From: CAG-632 sp963626805
Lineage (GTDB): Bacteria > Bacillota > Clostridia > Lachnospirales > Lachnospiraceae
NCBI GenBank assembly: GCA_963626805.1
Contig: CAVFXS010000049.1
Span: 1 to 21,582, forward strand
Direction of reading: 5' to 3'
DNA length: 21,582 nt
Below are positions 7,017-14,514 of the stretch, piece after piece. Each line of letters begins with the position of its first letter. Position 1 is the first letter of the stretch. A program made the translations under genes and the position numbers. Under the pieces are notes generated by a model. It had not been told where the DNA came from. It made no database searches and saw only the letters and a list, made by a program, of their open reading frames with translations.

Positions 7017-7045
7017 AATATATCATACCCTTCTTTTTCTTTCAA
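7017..7045 (-). promoter_or_regulatory. promoter of the higBA-like operon
   Basis: A minus-strand TTGAAA (7040-7045) is separated by 17 bases from TATATT (7017-7022). The palindromic operator follows at once. Transcription would start around 7010, which makes the ATG at 7004 an unlikely start for the toxin. Confidence 0.6.
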
Positions 7046-7135
7046 CATTTTCATTACTCTTTAGGTAATATTTTTTGATTGCAATCCTCATCTCACTCAT
7101 TCCAATATTGAGCATTTATGTTTCACTCTTTTAAC

Positions 7136-7170
7136 ATAAAACAACCTCACCGGACACCAATCCAGTGAGG
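7136..7170 (-). terminator. rho-independent terminator of the YgjP-PPOX-DUF4186-VOC operon
   Basis: Read on the minus strand, CCTCACTGG (7162-7170) pairs with CCGGTGAGG (7145-7153) around an 8-base loop, and TTGTTTTA follows. It lies 47 bases after the stop of the VOC gene and separates this operon from the toxin-antitoxin locus. Confidence 0.8.
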
Positions 7171-7217
7171 TCATATCATCATACTTTCTGTTTTGGTACA
7201 AACTCTCATCAAATGCA

Positions 7218-7577
7218 TCAATTTTCCCGTACTTCTATAAGATTTCCCGATGGGTCATAAAATCTTACCAGCTTTTGCCCACCGGCCAGTTCTGTCAATT
7301 CCGTCTTAAACTTCACCGGAATATCACTTGAAGTAAGTTTCTCTACAAGTCCCTTAACATCATTATCTTCGAAGTACAGTTCCGTCCTATTATTGAATGA
7401 TATCGCATTTTCTCCAATCACATCAGCCCATATCCCTACATCCTGCAATACAAGTCCTTCAGACAGTATTACATTGCCTTCCTGTCTCATAATTACCTGC
7501 AATCCAAACATTTCTTTATAAAAACGAATGGATTCTTCCATATCGTCAACCACTATTAAAACATTCTTCAGCTTCAT
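7218..7577 (-). CDS. VOC (glyoxalase/bleomycin-resistance) superfamily protein
   Basis: This 119-aa protein has the vicinal-oxygen-chelate fold. An N-terminal MKLKNVLIVVDDMEESIRFY is followed by FGLQV, and the C-terminal half ends LVRFYDPSGNLIEVRE, the usual last strand with its metal-ligand Glu. The frame is open further upstream, but the ATG at 7577 overlaps the stop of the preceding gene as ATGA and has AGGAAAGGG upstream, which decides the start. Members of this fold include glyoxalases, dioxygenases and drug-binding resistance proteins; the substrate cannot be assigned. It is the last gene before the terminator. Confidence 0.85.
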   Translation of the reverse strand: MKLKNVLIVVDDMEESIRFYKEMFGLQVIMRQEGNVILSEGLVLQDVGIWADVIGENAISFNNRTELYFEDNDVKGLVEKLTSSDIPVKFKTELTELAGGQKLVRFYDPSGNLIEVREN

Positions 7578-7954
7578 GATTCCCTTTCCTGCCTCTCCAG
7601 TTCCCTCTGAATCCACGTCATAATTACATCTACCAGGTACTCCTGCTGCACCTGACTCAGCTCCCTGCCCGGCTGGATTTTGTGCCATTTTCGAATGCAC
7701 TCCCTGCAGCATGTCGCTGTTGCATGCTGTGCAATAAATACCGGATGTCCTTTGGTCGGAGTCTGCTTTCCATCATTGGGTATATATGCCGGAGCTTCTC
7801 TTTTTGCAATAAAATCCTTTGCATGCTGCCTGATGGTATCCAGTCCCTTTTCATTGATATAATCAATCTCTTTTTGTTTCAGATGAAAACTGCTCCGGAA
7901 CTTGGAATTACCAAGCCGCTCAAATAATTGATTGTACCATTCGTCCTTCGTCAT
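7574..7954 (-). CDS. DUF4186 family protein
   Basis: This 126-aa protein matches the DUF4186 pattern: SSFHLKQKEIDYI, then GLDTIRQHAKDFI, then NDGKQTP.KGHPVFIAQHATATCCRECIRKWH. The dense cluster His77, Cys82, Cys83, Cys86, His91 looks like a metal-binding or redox site, though no function is established for the family. The start at 7954 overlaps the stop of the PPOX-fold gene by one base (TGATG), and the stop overlaps the VOC start by four. The three proteins are therefore very probably made together, which hints at a shared redox or detoxification task. Confidence 0.85.
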   Translation of the reverse strand: MTKDEWYNQLFERLGNSKFRSSFHLKQKEIDYINEKGLDTIRQHAKDFIAKREAPAYIPNDGKQTPTKGHPVFIAQHATATCCRECIRKWHKIQPGRELSQVQQEYLVDVIMTWIQRELERQERES

Positions 7955-8346
7955 CAGAACTTCACTACTTCCGGTTCATGTGTAAATGCTGAAAATGTAG
8001 CTACCGCATTCTTAAAGTAGAACACCTCCGTATTACCATCATCTGCCGAATACATCTTTTGTAAAGACGGATACGCATCAAGCATAGACTGTCTTGCTTC
8101 TCTTCTATCATCTTCTACAAGTTCTCCGGCTACACGAAGCCATTCTCCATTCTTAAATGCACAGATTTCCACCTTAGGATTTGCGTGAATCTGTTTTGAA
8201 ACATCCTTTACCTTTCCGGTCTGAATGTACAATCTGCCTTCAAAAATATGAGCAGTTCCAAAAGGTCTTACTCTCGGCTGATCACCTTCTACCGTTGCCA
8301 AATAATATGTTTCTGCCTCTTTCAAAAATTTAACGACTCTTTCCAT
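7954..8346 (-). CDS. pyridoxamine 5'-phosphate oxidase-like (split-barrel) flavoprotein
   Basis: This 130-aa protein has the split beta-barrel FMN-binding fold. TYYLATVEGDQPRVRPFG opens the barrel, GRLYIQTGKVKDVSKQI supplies the typical phosphate-contact region, and NPKVEICAF follows. Proteins this short are usually not biosynthetic PNPOx but general flavin reductases, such as nitroimidazole-resistance (Nim)-like proteins. The start at 8346 has AGGAGG about 7 bases upstream. It lies 41 bases after the metallopeptidase gene. Confidence 0.85.
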   Translation of the reverse strand: MERVVKFLKEAETYYLATVEGDQPRVRPFGTAHIFEGRLYIQTGKVKDVSKQIHANPKVEICAFKNGEWLRVAGELVEDDRREARQSMLDAYPSLQKMYSADDGNTEVFYFKNAVATFSAFTHEPEVVKF

Positions 8347-8387
8347 GATAATATCCTCCTGTTTTCATTCTTCTTAAGCACAAATCG

Positions 8388-8945
8388 CTATTTCTGTCTC
8401 CACATGATCCGGCTTCCTTCCTCTTTCAGCCATCTTACGCATTCCCTATAATTCGGAAGTACCTTCTCAACTTCATTCCAGAAGGCCCTCGAATGATTCA
8501 TTTCCTTCCTGTGACAAAGCTCATGTACAACAACATAATCTATAATCTCCGCCGGTGTCAACATCAGAAGGCAGTTAAAGTTAAGATTTCCTTTGCTGCT
8601 ACAGCTTCCCCATCTGGTTTTCTGATTGCGTATCGTAATCCTGCCATATGTAACGCCCATACACTCTGCGAAATATGCCACACGCTCCGGGATATACTTC
8701 CGTGCCTTATCCGCAAGCTCCCGGATTTCCTCATCCGTCAGATGTGAAGTCTCCATAGCCTCATATGCTTCCTTTTTCGCCCTAATCTGCTCTATATGCT
8801 TTCGGATCCAGGGTTCTTTCTCCCTTATAATTCTCTCAATATCCTTCCGGGAGGTACGTCGCGGCACTCTCACCGTTACTGTCAGATCTGCATTCACCTG
8901 GATCGCCACTGTTTTTCTGTTTGATCTTATTACTGTAATATCCAT
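8388..8945 (-). CDS. YgjP-like zinc metallopeptidase (M48-type)
   Basis: This 185-aa protein has the YgjP layout. RKTVAIQVNADLTVTVRVPR is the N-terminal strand pair and RWGSCSSKGNLNFN is the conserved central block. HELCHRKEMNHSRAFW holds the zinc site (His141, Glu142, His145, with His151 next in the family pattern). It probably acts in the cytoplasm, since no signal peptide or membrane segment is seen. The natural substrate of this family is not known. The start at 8945 has a weak AGGGA just upstream. It is the first gene of a four-gene operon ending at the terminator near 7140. Confidence 0.85.
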   Translation of the reverse strand: MDITVIRSNRKTVAIQVNADLTVTVRVPRRTSRKDIERIIREKEPWIRKHIEQIRAKKEAYEAMETSHLTDEEIRELADKARKYIPERVAYFAECMGVTYGRITIRNQKTRWGSCSSKGNLNFNCLLMLTPAEIIDYVVVHELCHRKEMNHSRAFWNEVEKVLPNYRECVRWLKEEGSRIMWRQK

Positions 8946-8952
8946 GATAATC

Positions 8953-9003
8953 CCTAAGCCAGTCCTTTTTCGATTGCCGCCGCCAGTGCCCGCAGACGGT
9001 TAA
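8953..9003 (-). pseudogene. short coding relic ending VNRLRALAAAIEKGLA
   Basis: Just before the YgjP start, the minus strand reads VNRLRALAAAIEKGLA followed by a stop. This is alanine- and charge-rich like a protein's C-terminal helix. It has no start codon or ribosome binding site within reach, and a stop lies about 9 codons upstream. It may be the tail of a lost gene; chance remains possible. Confidence 0.3.
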
Positions 9004-9011
9004 CACATAAC

Positions 9012-9052
9012 AAAATAACCGCTCCAGTCTGCTAAACCTAAGCGGTCATTTT
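9012..9052 (-). terminator. terminator of the hydrolase-FAH operon
   Basis: AAAATGACCGCT (minus strand, 9041-9052) pairs with AGCGGTTATTTT (9012-9023), with one G-U pair only in minus-strand RNA and a U-rich end. It lies downstream of the 72-aa gene and upstream of the YgjP gene, so it divides the two operons. Confidence 0.65.
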
Positions 9053-9064
9053 GCTCTATCTAAT

Positions 9065-9167
9065 CTAATATTCTAAATACACCTTCAATGCATTGTAGAC
9101 ATTCAGAGTGTCCGCATCTGCATAACTTGCAAACTCTGGTTTATATCCTCTAATAAAATAATATCAT
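9065..9167 (-). pseudogene. C-terminal relic of an unidentified gene
   Basis: The minus strand reads YYFIRGYKPEF, then ASYADADTLNVYNALKVYLEY, then a stop. The composition is strongly protein-like, yet the frame is closed by a stop only about 33 codons upstream and has no start. It sits between the 72-aa gene and the terminator. I do not recognise the parent family. Confidence 0.4.
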
Positions 9168-9215
9168 CTGAGAATTTCTATGTCAAACTATATTCTATTT
9201 TCCATAACCCGATTC

Positions 9216-9434
9216 TTAGTATTCCTTTGTAATTTTCTCTTCAATCCCATACATTTCCTTAAATCTTTCCAGATCCGCCGGCCCCTTTATCAGCATGACC
9301 TCTTCGATCTTTCCGGTATGAATATCCTTAAAGCCTGCCACCTGCTCACCGGTACAGATGCTCGCTCTTATCACCGGTTTCTTATTTTCTCTGTCACATG
9401 ACTGCACTGTGATTTTCTTCTTAAACAATCCCAT
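9216..9434 (-). CDS. conserved hypothetical 72-aa protein
   Basis: This small soluble protein begins MGLFKKKITVQSCDRENKKP and has a middle RASICTGEQVAGFKD and a helical C-terminus (PADLERFKEMYGIEEKI). There is no signal peptide or membrane segment. A strong GGGAG lies 8 bases before the ATG, so it is a real gene rather than a shadow ORF. It follows the FAH-family gene by 46 bases and is the last gene of that operon. I recall similar short proteins in Lachnospiraceae genomes but no established function. The two cysteines (13, 27) could bind a metal only with a partner. Confidence 0.7.
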   Translation of the reverse strand: MGLFKKKITVQSCDRENKKPVIRASICTGEQVAGFKDIHTGKIEEVMLIKGPADLERFKEMYGIEEKITKEY

Positions 9435-9480
9435 GCTACTACTCCCTTCTACGATCAGCTAACCTGCACTTGCATCCGGA

Positions 9481-10338
9481 TTATTCCACTGTATTTTCAA
9501 GCACACCGATCTGTGCGATCTCGCAGCGGATCACATCTCCGCTCTTTAAGAATACCGGTGGCTTCATTCCCATTGCCACTCCGCCGGGCGTACCGGTTGC
9601 CATCACCGTACCGCTTGCCAGTGTCATTCCCTGTGAAAGCTCTGCAATTGCCTCCTCCACGGAAGTGATCATATAGCCGGTATTGCTGCTCTGACGTTTT
9701 TCTCCATTTACATAACAGGCAATATCCAGATCATGTGCATCGGCTATCTCGTCAGTAGTAACAATGCAAGGTCCCATCGGTGTATAGCCGTCCAGACTCT
9801 TTCCCAGATACCACTGCTGATGCTTAAGCTGCAGATCTCTGGCACTGACATCATTTATAATCGTATACCCCAATATATAATCCTTTGCATTCTCCTTCTT
9901 TACTCCGAACGCATTCTTCTTAAGTACCACGCCAAGCTCAACCTCATAATCAAGCTTATCTACAAATATATAGTTCGGAATCTTCTCTCCCGGTGCACTG
10001 CAGCGGATTACCCGCTTAGAGAAATAGACGGTATCTGTCGTCTTGGTAAAATCGATCACATCCGTTGTCTCCTCAATGTGCTCATGATAATTTACACCAA
10101 GGCACACAACATCCTGTAACGGTCTGCGGATTGGTGCCAGTACACGATATCCGGTCACCGGATCAGCCGCCGCCCGGTTCAGCTGCTCCCGGATGCTTCC
10201 CTCCAGTTGTTCCCATCTGAGAATCAGATCATTCATATCCCTCACCGCGATACCAAGCACCTCCAGAGTATACAGCTGATCCTTCATTCCCACTGCTACA
10301 CATTCTTTTCCGTTTTTCTCGATTGTATATAATCGCAT
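9481..10338 (-). CDS. fumarylacetoacetate hydrolase (FAH) family protein
   Basis: This 285-aa enzyme of the FAH family has the expected metal site: Glu132 and Glu134 in LDYEVELG and Asp163 in INDVSARD. The flanking blocks VCLGVNYHEH, KSLDGYTPMGP and SGTVMATGTPGGV are also present. The family hydrolyses or decarboxylates acylpyruvates and related 2,4-dioxo acids, and also includes oxaloacetate tautomerases; the specific substrate cannot be assigned. The start at 10338 has AGGAGG overlapping the end of the preceding hydrolase gene, with a one-base gap between stop and start, so the two are translationally linked. The pairing suggests hydrolysis of an ester or acyl substrate in two steps, which is an inference. 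Confidence 0.88.
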   Translation of the reverse strand: MRLYTIEKNGKECVAVGMKDQLYTLEVLGIAVRDMNDLILRWEQLEGSIREQLNRAAADPVTGYRVLAPIRRPLQDVVCLGVNYHEHIEETTDVIDFTKTTDTVYFSKRVIRCSAPGEKIPNYIFVDKLDYEVELGVVLKKNAFGVKKENAKDYILGYTIINDVSARDLQLKHQQWYLGKSLDGYTPMGPCIVTTDEIADAHDLDIACYVNGEKRQSSNTGYMITSVEEAIAELSQGMTLASGTVMATGTPGGVAMGMKPPVFLKSGDVIRCEIAQIGVLENTVE

Positions 10339-10339
10339 A

Positions 10340-11068
10340 TTAGCCTCCTATCACTGCTACTGCAGCTTCTATACTTAATTTCTTCATTTGCTCCATATCC
10401 AGCCCTCTGCATCGGTCCTCATCCATCTGCAGATGTGCATAATGATCCAGAATGCCGATTGCCACATACAGTCGTTCCTTCAAATGAGGAAGCGCCTGCA
10501 TCTGCTCCGGGCACTTTTCAATCAGTCCCTCGACTGCCTTTTCGGTAATCCCATCATAAAGTGCCTTCACATCCGCGTCAATATGCCGTAAGCTTTCTAT
10601 TTCTTCATGTATCGCATAATATTTCTTATGCAGGAGATAAAACTGATCCAGTGCATATGCCAGCATATCCTCCATCCGTTCAAACTGCAACAGCCTGCTA
10701 TCTTCGGTTCCGGATACTGTCTGGATATTGGCAAGGCTATACTCGATTGCCGCACCGTGATCCATATGGATCACCTGCCGCTGAATCAACTGTCCGACAA
10801 AGCTGCCACCAAGAGAAGAACCCAGTGCTCCATCCACGCTTCCACCATGGTTCTCCGCAATATACATTTCAATCTTTTCCGTAATTGTAATCACATCCGG
10901 AAAGATCAGATCGGAGCCATCGAATCCGTCATAATTTACACAGATCAGATGATAGTGCTCCCCCAGTTCCTCTATAACGGAGCCGAAATTCGTCTCATAA
11001 TTGCAACAGGTACCCGGAAGCAAAAGCAGTGTCTTGCCATTTTCTAAGCCTTTTTCATCAAAAACCAT
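10340..11068 (-). CDS. alpha/beta hydrolase
   Basis: This 242-aa protein opens with the hydrolase strand TLLLLPGTCCNYETNF and carries the nucleophile elbow GSSLGG (Ser85). An upstream ATG at 11080 adds MEVV, but GGAGG lies inside that stretch, 5 bases before the ATG at 11068, so the later start is preferred. The C-terminal half is helical (ALDQFYLLHKKYYAIHEE). I could not place the catalytic His with confidence. The gene begins an operon with the FAH-family gene and the 72-aa gene. A palindrome at 11115-11128 lies between its promoter and the start codon and probably controls it. Confidence 0.75.
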   Translation of the reverse strand: MVFDEKGLENGKTLLLLPGTCCNYETNFGSVIEELGEHYHLICVNYDGFDGSDLIFPDVITITEKIEMYIAENHGGSVDGALGSSLGGSFVGQLIQRQVIHMDHGAAIEYSLANIQTVSGTEDSRLLQFERMEDMLAYALDQFYLLHKKYYAIHEEIESLRHIDADVKALYDGITEKAVEGLIEKCPEQMQALPHLKERLYVAIGILDHYAHLQMDEDRCRGLDMEQMKKLSIEAAVAVIGG

Positions 11069-11114
11069 AACAACCTCCATGTTTCTTCTATCAAATTTCG
11101 CCTTTTTATGAAAA

Positions 11115-11128
11115 TGAGATATATCTCA
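11115..11128. promoter_or_regulatory. perfect 14-bp palindrome TGAGATATATCTCA, candidate operator
   Basis: The 14-base palindrome is self-complementary throughout, and the A/T flanks extend the symmetry with one mismatch. It lies about 14 bases downstream of the predicted -10 box and 46 bases before the hydrolase start, a normal place for a repressor site. The binding protein is unknown. Confidence 0.55.
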
Positions 11129-11141
11129 CTTTTTTGATTGT

Positions 11142-11170
11142 AAAATACTTGATACAGGTTGGAATGTCAC
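11142..11170 (-). promoter_or_regulatory. candidate promoter of the hydrolase-FAH operon
   Basis: GTGACA (11165-11170) and TATTTT (11142-11147) on the minus strand are 17 bases apart. The -10 is only moderately good. A second GTGACA lies 16 bases upstream (11181-11186). Confidence 0.4.
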
Positions 11171-11233
11171 GCTTCTTATTTGTCACATTTTCTCATTTAA
11201 TGCTAATTCTTCGTCCCGATTCTTTATAAAGCA

Positions 11234-11265
11234 ATCGCCCCACAGCCTAAAAGCCGTGGGGCGAT
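11234..11265 (-). terminator. terminator after pflA
   Basis: ATCGCCCCAC (11234-11243) and GTGGGGCGAT (11256-11265) form a perfect 10-bp GC-rich stem, with a further AGCC/GGCT-type extension into the loop. It begins 15 bases after the pflA stop. The minus-strand tail (TGCTTTAT) is only moderately T-rich. The plus-strand tail (CTGTTTTATTTT) is richer, so it may work in both directions. Confidence 0.7.
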
Positions 11266-11280
11266 CTGTTTTATTTTCAG

Positions 11281-12126
11281 TTATCGTTCCAGAATATCCT
11301 TTGCAAGCTTTAACTGTTCTGCTGTCGGTGGGTCGATTCCCTCTAACTGATACGGAATTCTCAGTCTTTCCCATTCCTGAATTCCAAGCTTATGATATGG
11401 GAGTACTTCCACCTTATCGACAGTCTGAAGTGTCTGGATGAATTCATCTGTCTTTCTTAAATCCGCTTCATCAGTTGTAATTCCCGGCACCAGTACGTGG
11501 CGAATCCACATATGCTTTCCCTGTTCGGAAAGATACTGTGCCAGATCCAGGATGTTCGCATTGGTAAACCCGGTGAGATCTCTATGCTTCTGATCCTCAA
11601 TCTGCTTAATATCCAGAATAAACAGGTCTGTTACCTTCATTAATTCCTGGAACTTTGAGAAGAATGGCTCCTCTCTTGTAAATGGATTACCGGCTGTATC
11701 GACTGCTGTATGAACTCCTTCCGCCTTCGCCAGTTTAAAGAATTCAATCAGGAAATCAATCTGAAGCAGTGCTTCGCCACCGCTGACCGTAATTCCTCCA
11801 TCGCCCTTCCAATATGGTTTATAGCGAAGTGCCTGCTTTAATACATCCTCCGGAGTTCTGGCCTCAAGCTTAATCCCTTTATCCTTCAGCATCTTTGTAT
11901 TCTCTTCAATTCTCTTCGCAAGTTCTTCCCGCTCTGTCTCACTTAAGTCCTCGGAATAAAGACGACTATAATCTGCCACCAGATTCCATGTCTCAGGGTT
12001 GTGACAATACTTACATCTCATCTTACATCCCTGCAGAAATACGACGAATCGGATTCCTGGACCGTCTACGGCTCCAAAGCTTTCTGTTGAATGAATATAT
12101 CCTAAAATCTGTTTGTTCTCCGGCAT
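11281..12126 (-). CDS. pflA: pyruvate formate-lyase activating enzyme
   Basis: This radical SAM enzyme binds a 4Fe-4S cluster through C34, C38 and C41 (CKMRCKYCHNPETW). It uses S-adenosylmethionine to place the glycyl radical on PflB. GGITVSGGEALLQ is the family's GGE block for SAM binding, and GAVDGPGIRFVVF precedes the cluster. At 281 aa it is about 35 residues longer than the E. coli enzyme (246). The extra length is a charged segment (roughly residues 50-85) between the cluster motif and the GGE block. The start at 12126 has GAGGTGG upstream. The gene follows pflB, but a strong terminator lies between them, so its expression may be lower than that of its target. It acts in the cytoplasm under anaerobic conditions. 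Confidence 0.95.
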   Translation of the reverse strand: MPENKQILGYIHSTESFGAVDGPGIRFVVFLQGCKMRCKYCHNPETWNLVADYSRLYSEDLSETEREELAKRIEENTKMLKDKGIKLEARTPEDVLKQALRYKPYWKGDGGITVSGGEALLQIDFLIEFFKLAKAEGVHTAVDTAGNPFTREEPFFSKFQELMKVTDLFILDIKQIEDQKHRDLTGFTNANILDLAQYLSEQGKHMWIRHVLVPGITTDEADLRKTDEFIQTLQTVDKVEVLPYHKLGIQEWERLRIPYQLEGIDPPTAEQLKLAKDILER

Positions 12127-12158
12127 GATCCACCTCTGAATTATTTTTATTTTTCTTC

Positions 12159-12188
12159 AAAAAAGTCCCGGATAATTTTACCCGGGAC
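12159..12188 (-). terminator. strong rho-independent terminator between pflB and pflA
   Basis: GTCCCGG (12165-12171) pairs with CCGGGAC (12182-12188), and the minus strand continues with six T's (12159-12164). It is a textbook terminator 50 bases after the pflB stop and 33 bases before the pflA start. Partial read-through would lower pflA relative to pflB. Confidence 0.85.
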
Positions 12189-12237
12189 TTCTCTTTTGTC
12201 AGTTACTTAATTATCAGATATTCCTGACTGCTTCTAA

Positions 12238-14514
12238 TTAAAGAGAATCATGGAATGTTCTGTTAATAACATCCAGCTGCTGCTCACGTGTAAGTGAAAT
12301 AAACTTAACAGCGTATCCAGATACACGGATTGTGAAGTTAGCATACTCTGGCTTATCTGGGTTCTCCATAGCATCCAGAAGCTTCTCCTTACCGAATACG
12401 TTTACATTTAAGTGATGAGCACCCTGATCGAAGTATCCATCCATAGCGCTTACAAGCTTCTCAGCTCTCTCTTCTTCATCATGACCCAGTGCTGAAGGGT
12501 TCATTGTCTGGGTATTAGAAATACCATCCAGTGACCACTCATAAGGAATCTTAGCAACAGAGTTCAGAGATGCAAGAAGGCCTGATGTCTCAGCGCCGTA
12601 GCTTGGGTTAGCACCTGGTGCAAATGGAGTCCAAGCACGTCTTCCGTCTGGAAGGTTACCTGTGAACTTACCATAAACTACGTTAGATGTAATTGTCAGG
12701 ATAGATGTTGTAGGCTCTGAATCACGGTAGGTATGTCTCTTCTTGATGTCTGTCAGGAACTCATGCAGTAACCATACACCGATATCATCAGCTCTGTCAT
12801 CATCATTACCATACTTAGGGAAGTCTCCCTCGATCTCGAAGTCTTCAGCTAAGCCTGTCTCTGCGTTACGGATAACCTTAACCTTAGCATACTTGATAGC
12901 TGAAAGGGAATCGATAACGTGTGAGAAGCCTGCGATACCAGTTGCGAATGTACGACGTACATCGGTATCGATCAATGCCATCTCTGCTGACTCATAGTAG
13001 TACTTGTCATGCATATACTGGATCAGGTTCAGGATATTTACATACAGACCTGCTAACCAGTCAAGCATCTTCTTGTACTTAGCCATAACTTCATCATAAT
13101 CCAGATATTCAGATGTAATAGGTGCATATTCCGGACCTACCTGCATTGGCTTACCGGTCTTCTTATCTAAGAACTTCTCATCCTTACCACCGTTGATAGC
13201 GTATAACAGACACTTAGCAAGGTTTGCACGAGCTCCGAAGAACTGCATTTCCTTACCGGTCTGTGTAGCAGATACACAGCAGCAGATTGAGTAATCATCG
13301 CCCCAGATTGGCTTCATTACATCATCGTTCTCATACTGAATAGAACTTGTTCTTACAGAAATCTTAGCAGCGTACTTCTTGAAGTTATCCTGCAGATCTG
13401 AAGAATATAATACTGTAAGGTTTGGCTCCGGTGCAGGTCCCATGTTCTCAAGAGTATGCAGGAATCTGTAGTCGTTCTTTGTAACCATTGAACGTCCGTC
13501 AACACCGATGCCACCAACTTCCAACGTAGCCCATACAGGGTCACCTGAGAATAATTCATTGTATGACTTAATTCTTGCGAACTTAACCATACGAAGCTTC
13601 ATTGTAAAATGATCGATCAGCTCCTGAGCCTGAGCCTCGGTCAGCTTACCAGCCTTAATATCTCTCTCAATGTAGATATCAAGGAATGTAGATACACGAC
13701 CTACAGACATAGCAGCACCGTTCTGAGTCTTGATTGCTGCAAGATATCCAAAGTATAACCACTGAACAGCTTCCTTAGCATTTGAAGCCGGCTTAGAAAT
13801 ATCATAACCGTATGACTGAGCCATAACTTTCATTTCCTGAAGACGTCTGATCTGTTCACTTAACTCTTCTCTCTGACGGATGGTATCATCATACATATTA
13901 CCATCGCCACAATTAGCCTTATCTTCCTGCTTCCAGGCAATCAGCTGATCAATACCGTAAAGAGCAACTCTTCTGTAGTCACCCACAATACGTCCACGTC
14001 CATAAGTATCAGGAAGTCCTGTTACAATATGAGTATGACGTGCAGCCAGCATCTCTGGAGTATAAGCATCAAACACTGCCTGATTGTGTGTCTTGTGATA
14101 ATCTGTAAAGATCTTATGGAAGTTCTCGTTCGGCTTGTATCCATACATCTCAAGAGCTTCCTCTGCCATCTTAATACCACCATATGGCATGAATGCTCTC
14201 TTCAATGGCTCATCTGTCTGCAGACCTACAATCTGCTCAAGATCCTTTGTCTCCGGATCAATATAACCAGGACCGTATGCTGTGATGCTAGAAACAACAT
14301 CTGCATCCTCCTTTAATACACCACCGTTATCTCTTTCAGCCTTCTGAAGAGCCTGCAGCTTGTCCCAAAGCTTGTTAGTAGCGTCGGTTGGTCCTTCCAG
14401 GAAACTCTCGTCTCCGTTGTACTGTGTGAAGTTGTTCTGGATGAAGTCTCTGACATTACATTCTTCTTTCCAAAGTCTTCCTTTGAATGATTCCCATTCC
14501 TGATTCTGTAACAT
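12238..14514 (-). CDS. pflB: formate C-acetyltransferase (pyruvate formate-lyase)
   Basis: This 758-aa glycyl radical enzyme splits pyruvate and CoA into acetyl-CoA and formate in anaerobic fermentation. The active-site cysteines sit in SICCCVSATQ (Cys411-413; the last two correspond to E. coli Cys418-419). The radical glycine is Gly733 in RVSGYAVKF near the C-terminus. N-terminal EWESFKGRLW and later MVKFARIKSYNELFSGDP are typical PflB blocks. The length is normal. AAAGGAG precedes the ATG by 6 bases. Oxygen would cleave the chain at Gly733, so the organism is expected to be anaerobic. A Crp/Fnr regulator is transcribed divergently 304 bases away and probably controls this gene (inferred from position). 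The strong terminator downstream ends most transcripts before pflA. Confidence 0.97.
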   Translation of the reverse strand: MLQNQEWESFKGRLWKEECNVRDFIQNNFTQYNGDESFLEGPTDATNKLWDKLQALQKAERDNGGVLKEDADVVSSITAYGPGYIDPETKDLEQIVGLQTDEPLKRAFMPYGGIKMAEEALEMYGYKPNENFHKIFTDYHKTHNQAVFDAYTPEMLAARHTHIVTGLPDTYGRGRIVGDYRRVALYGIDQLIAWKQEDKANCGDGNMYDDTIRQREELSEQIRRLQEMKVMAQSYGYDISKPASNAKEAVQWLYFGYLAAIKTQNGAAMSVGRVSTFLDIYIERDIKAGKLTEAQAQELIDHFTMKLRMVKFARIKSYNELFSGDPVWATLEVGGIGVDGRSMVTKNDYRFLHTLENMGPAPEPNLTVLYSSDLQDNFKKYAAKISVRTSSIQYENDDVMKPIWGDDYSICCCVSATQTGKEMQFFGARANLAKCLLYAINGGKDEKFLDKKTGKPMQVGPEYAPITSEYLDYDEVMAKYKKMLDWLAGLYVNILNLIQYMHDKYYYESAEMALIDTDVRRTFATGIAGFSHVIDSLSAIKYAKVKVIRNAETGLAEDFEIEGDFPKYGNDDDRADDIGVWLLHEFLTDIKKRHTYRDSEPTTSILTITSNVVYGKFTGNLPDGRRAWTPFAPGANPSYGAETSGLLASLNSVAKIPYEWSLDGISNTQTMNPSALGHDEEERAEKLVSAMDGYFDQGAHHLNVNVFGKEKLLDAMENPDKPEYANFTIRVSGYAVKFISLTREQQLDVINRTFHDSL

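Noticed and set aside
7053..7069. ATTAC/GTAAT inverted repeat as a second toxin-antitoxin operator
   Set aside because: Arms of five A/T-rich bases with a 7-base loop are too weak, and it resembles the main operator only in part.
10388..11047. Long plus-strand ORFs opposite the alpha/beta hydrolase
   Set aside because: The minus strand carries a clear hydrolase elbow, good start and operon spacing, while the plus-strand frames lack starts with ribosome binding sites.
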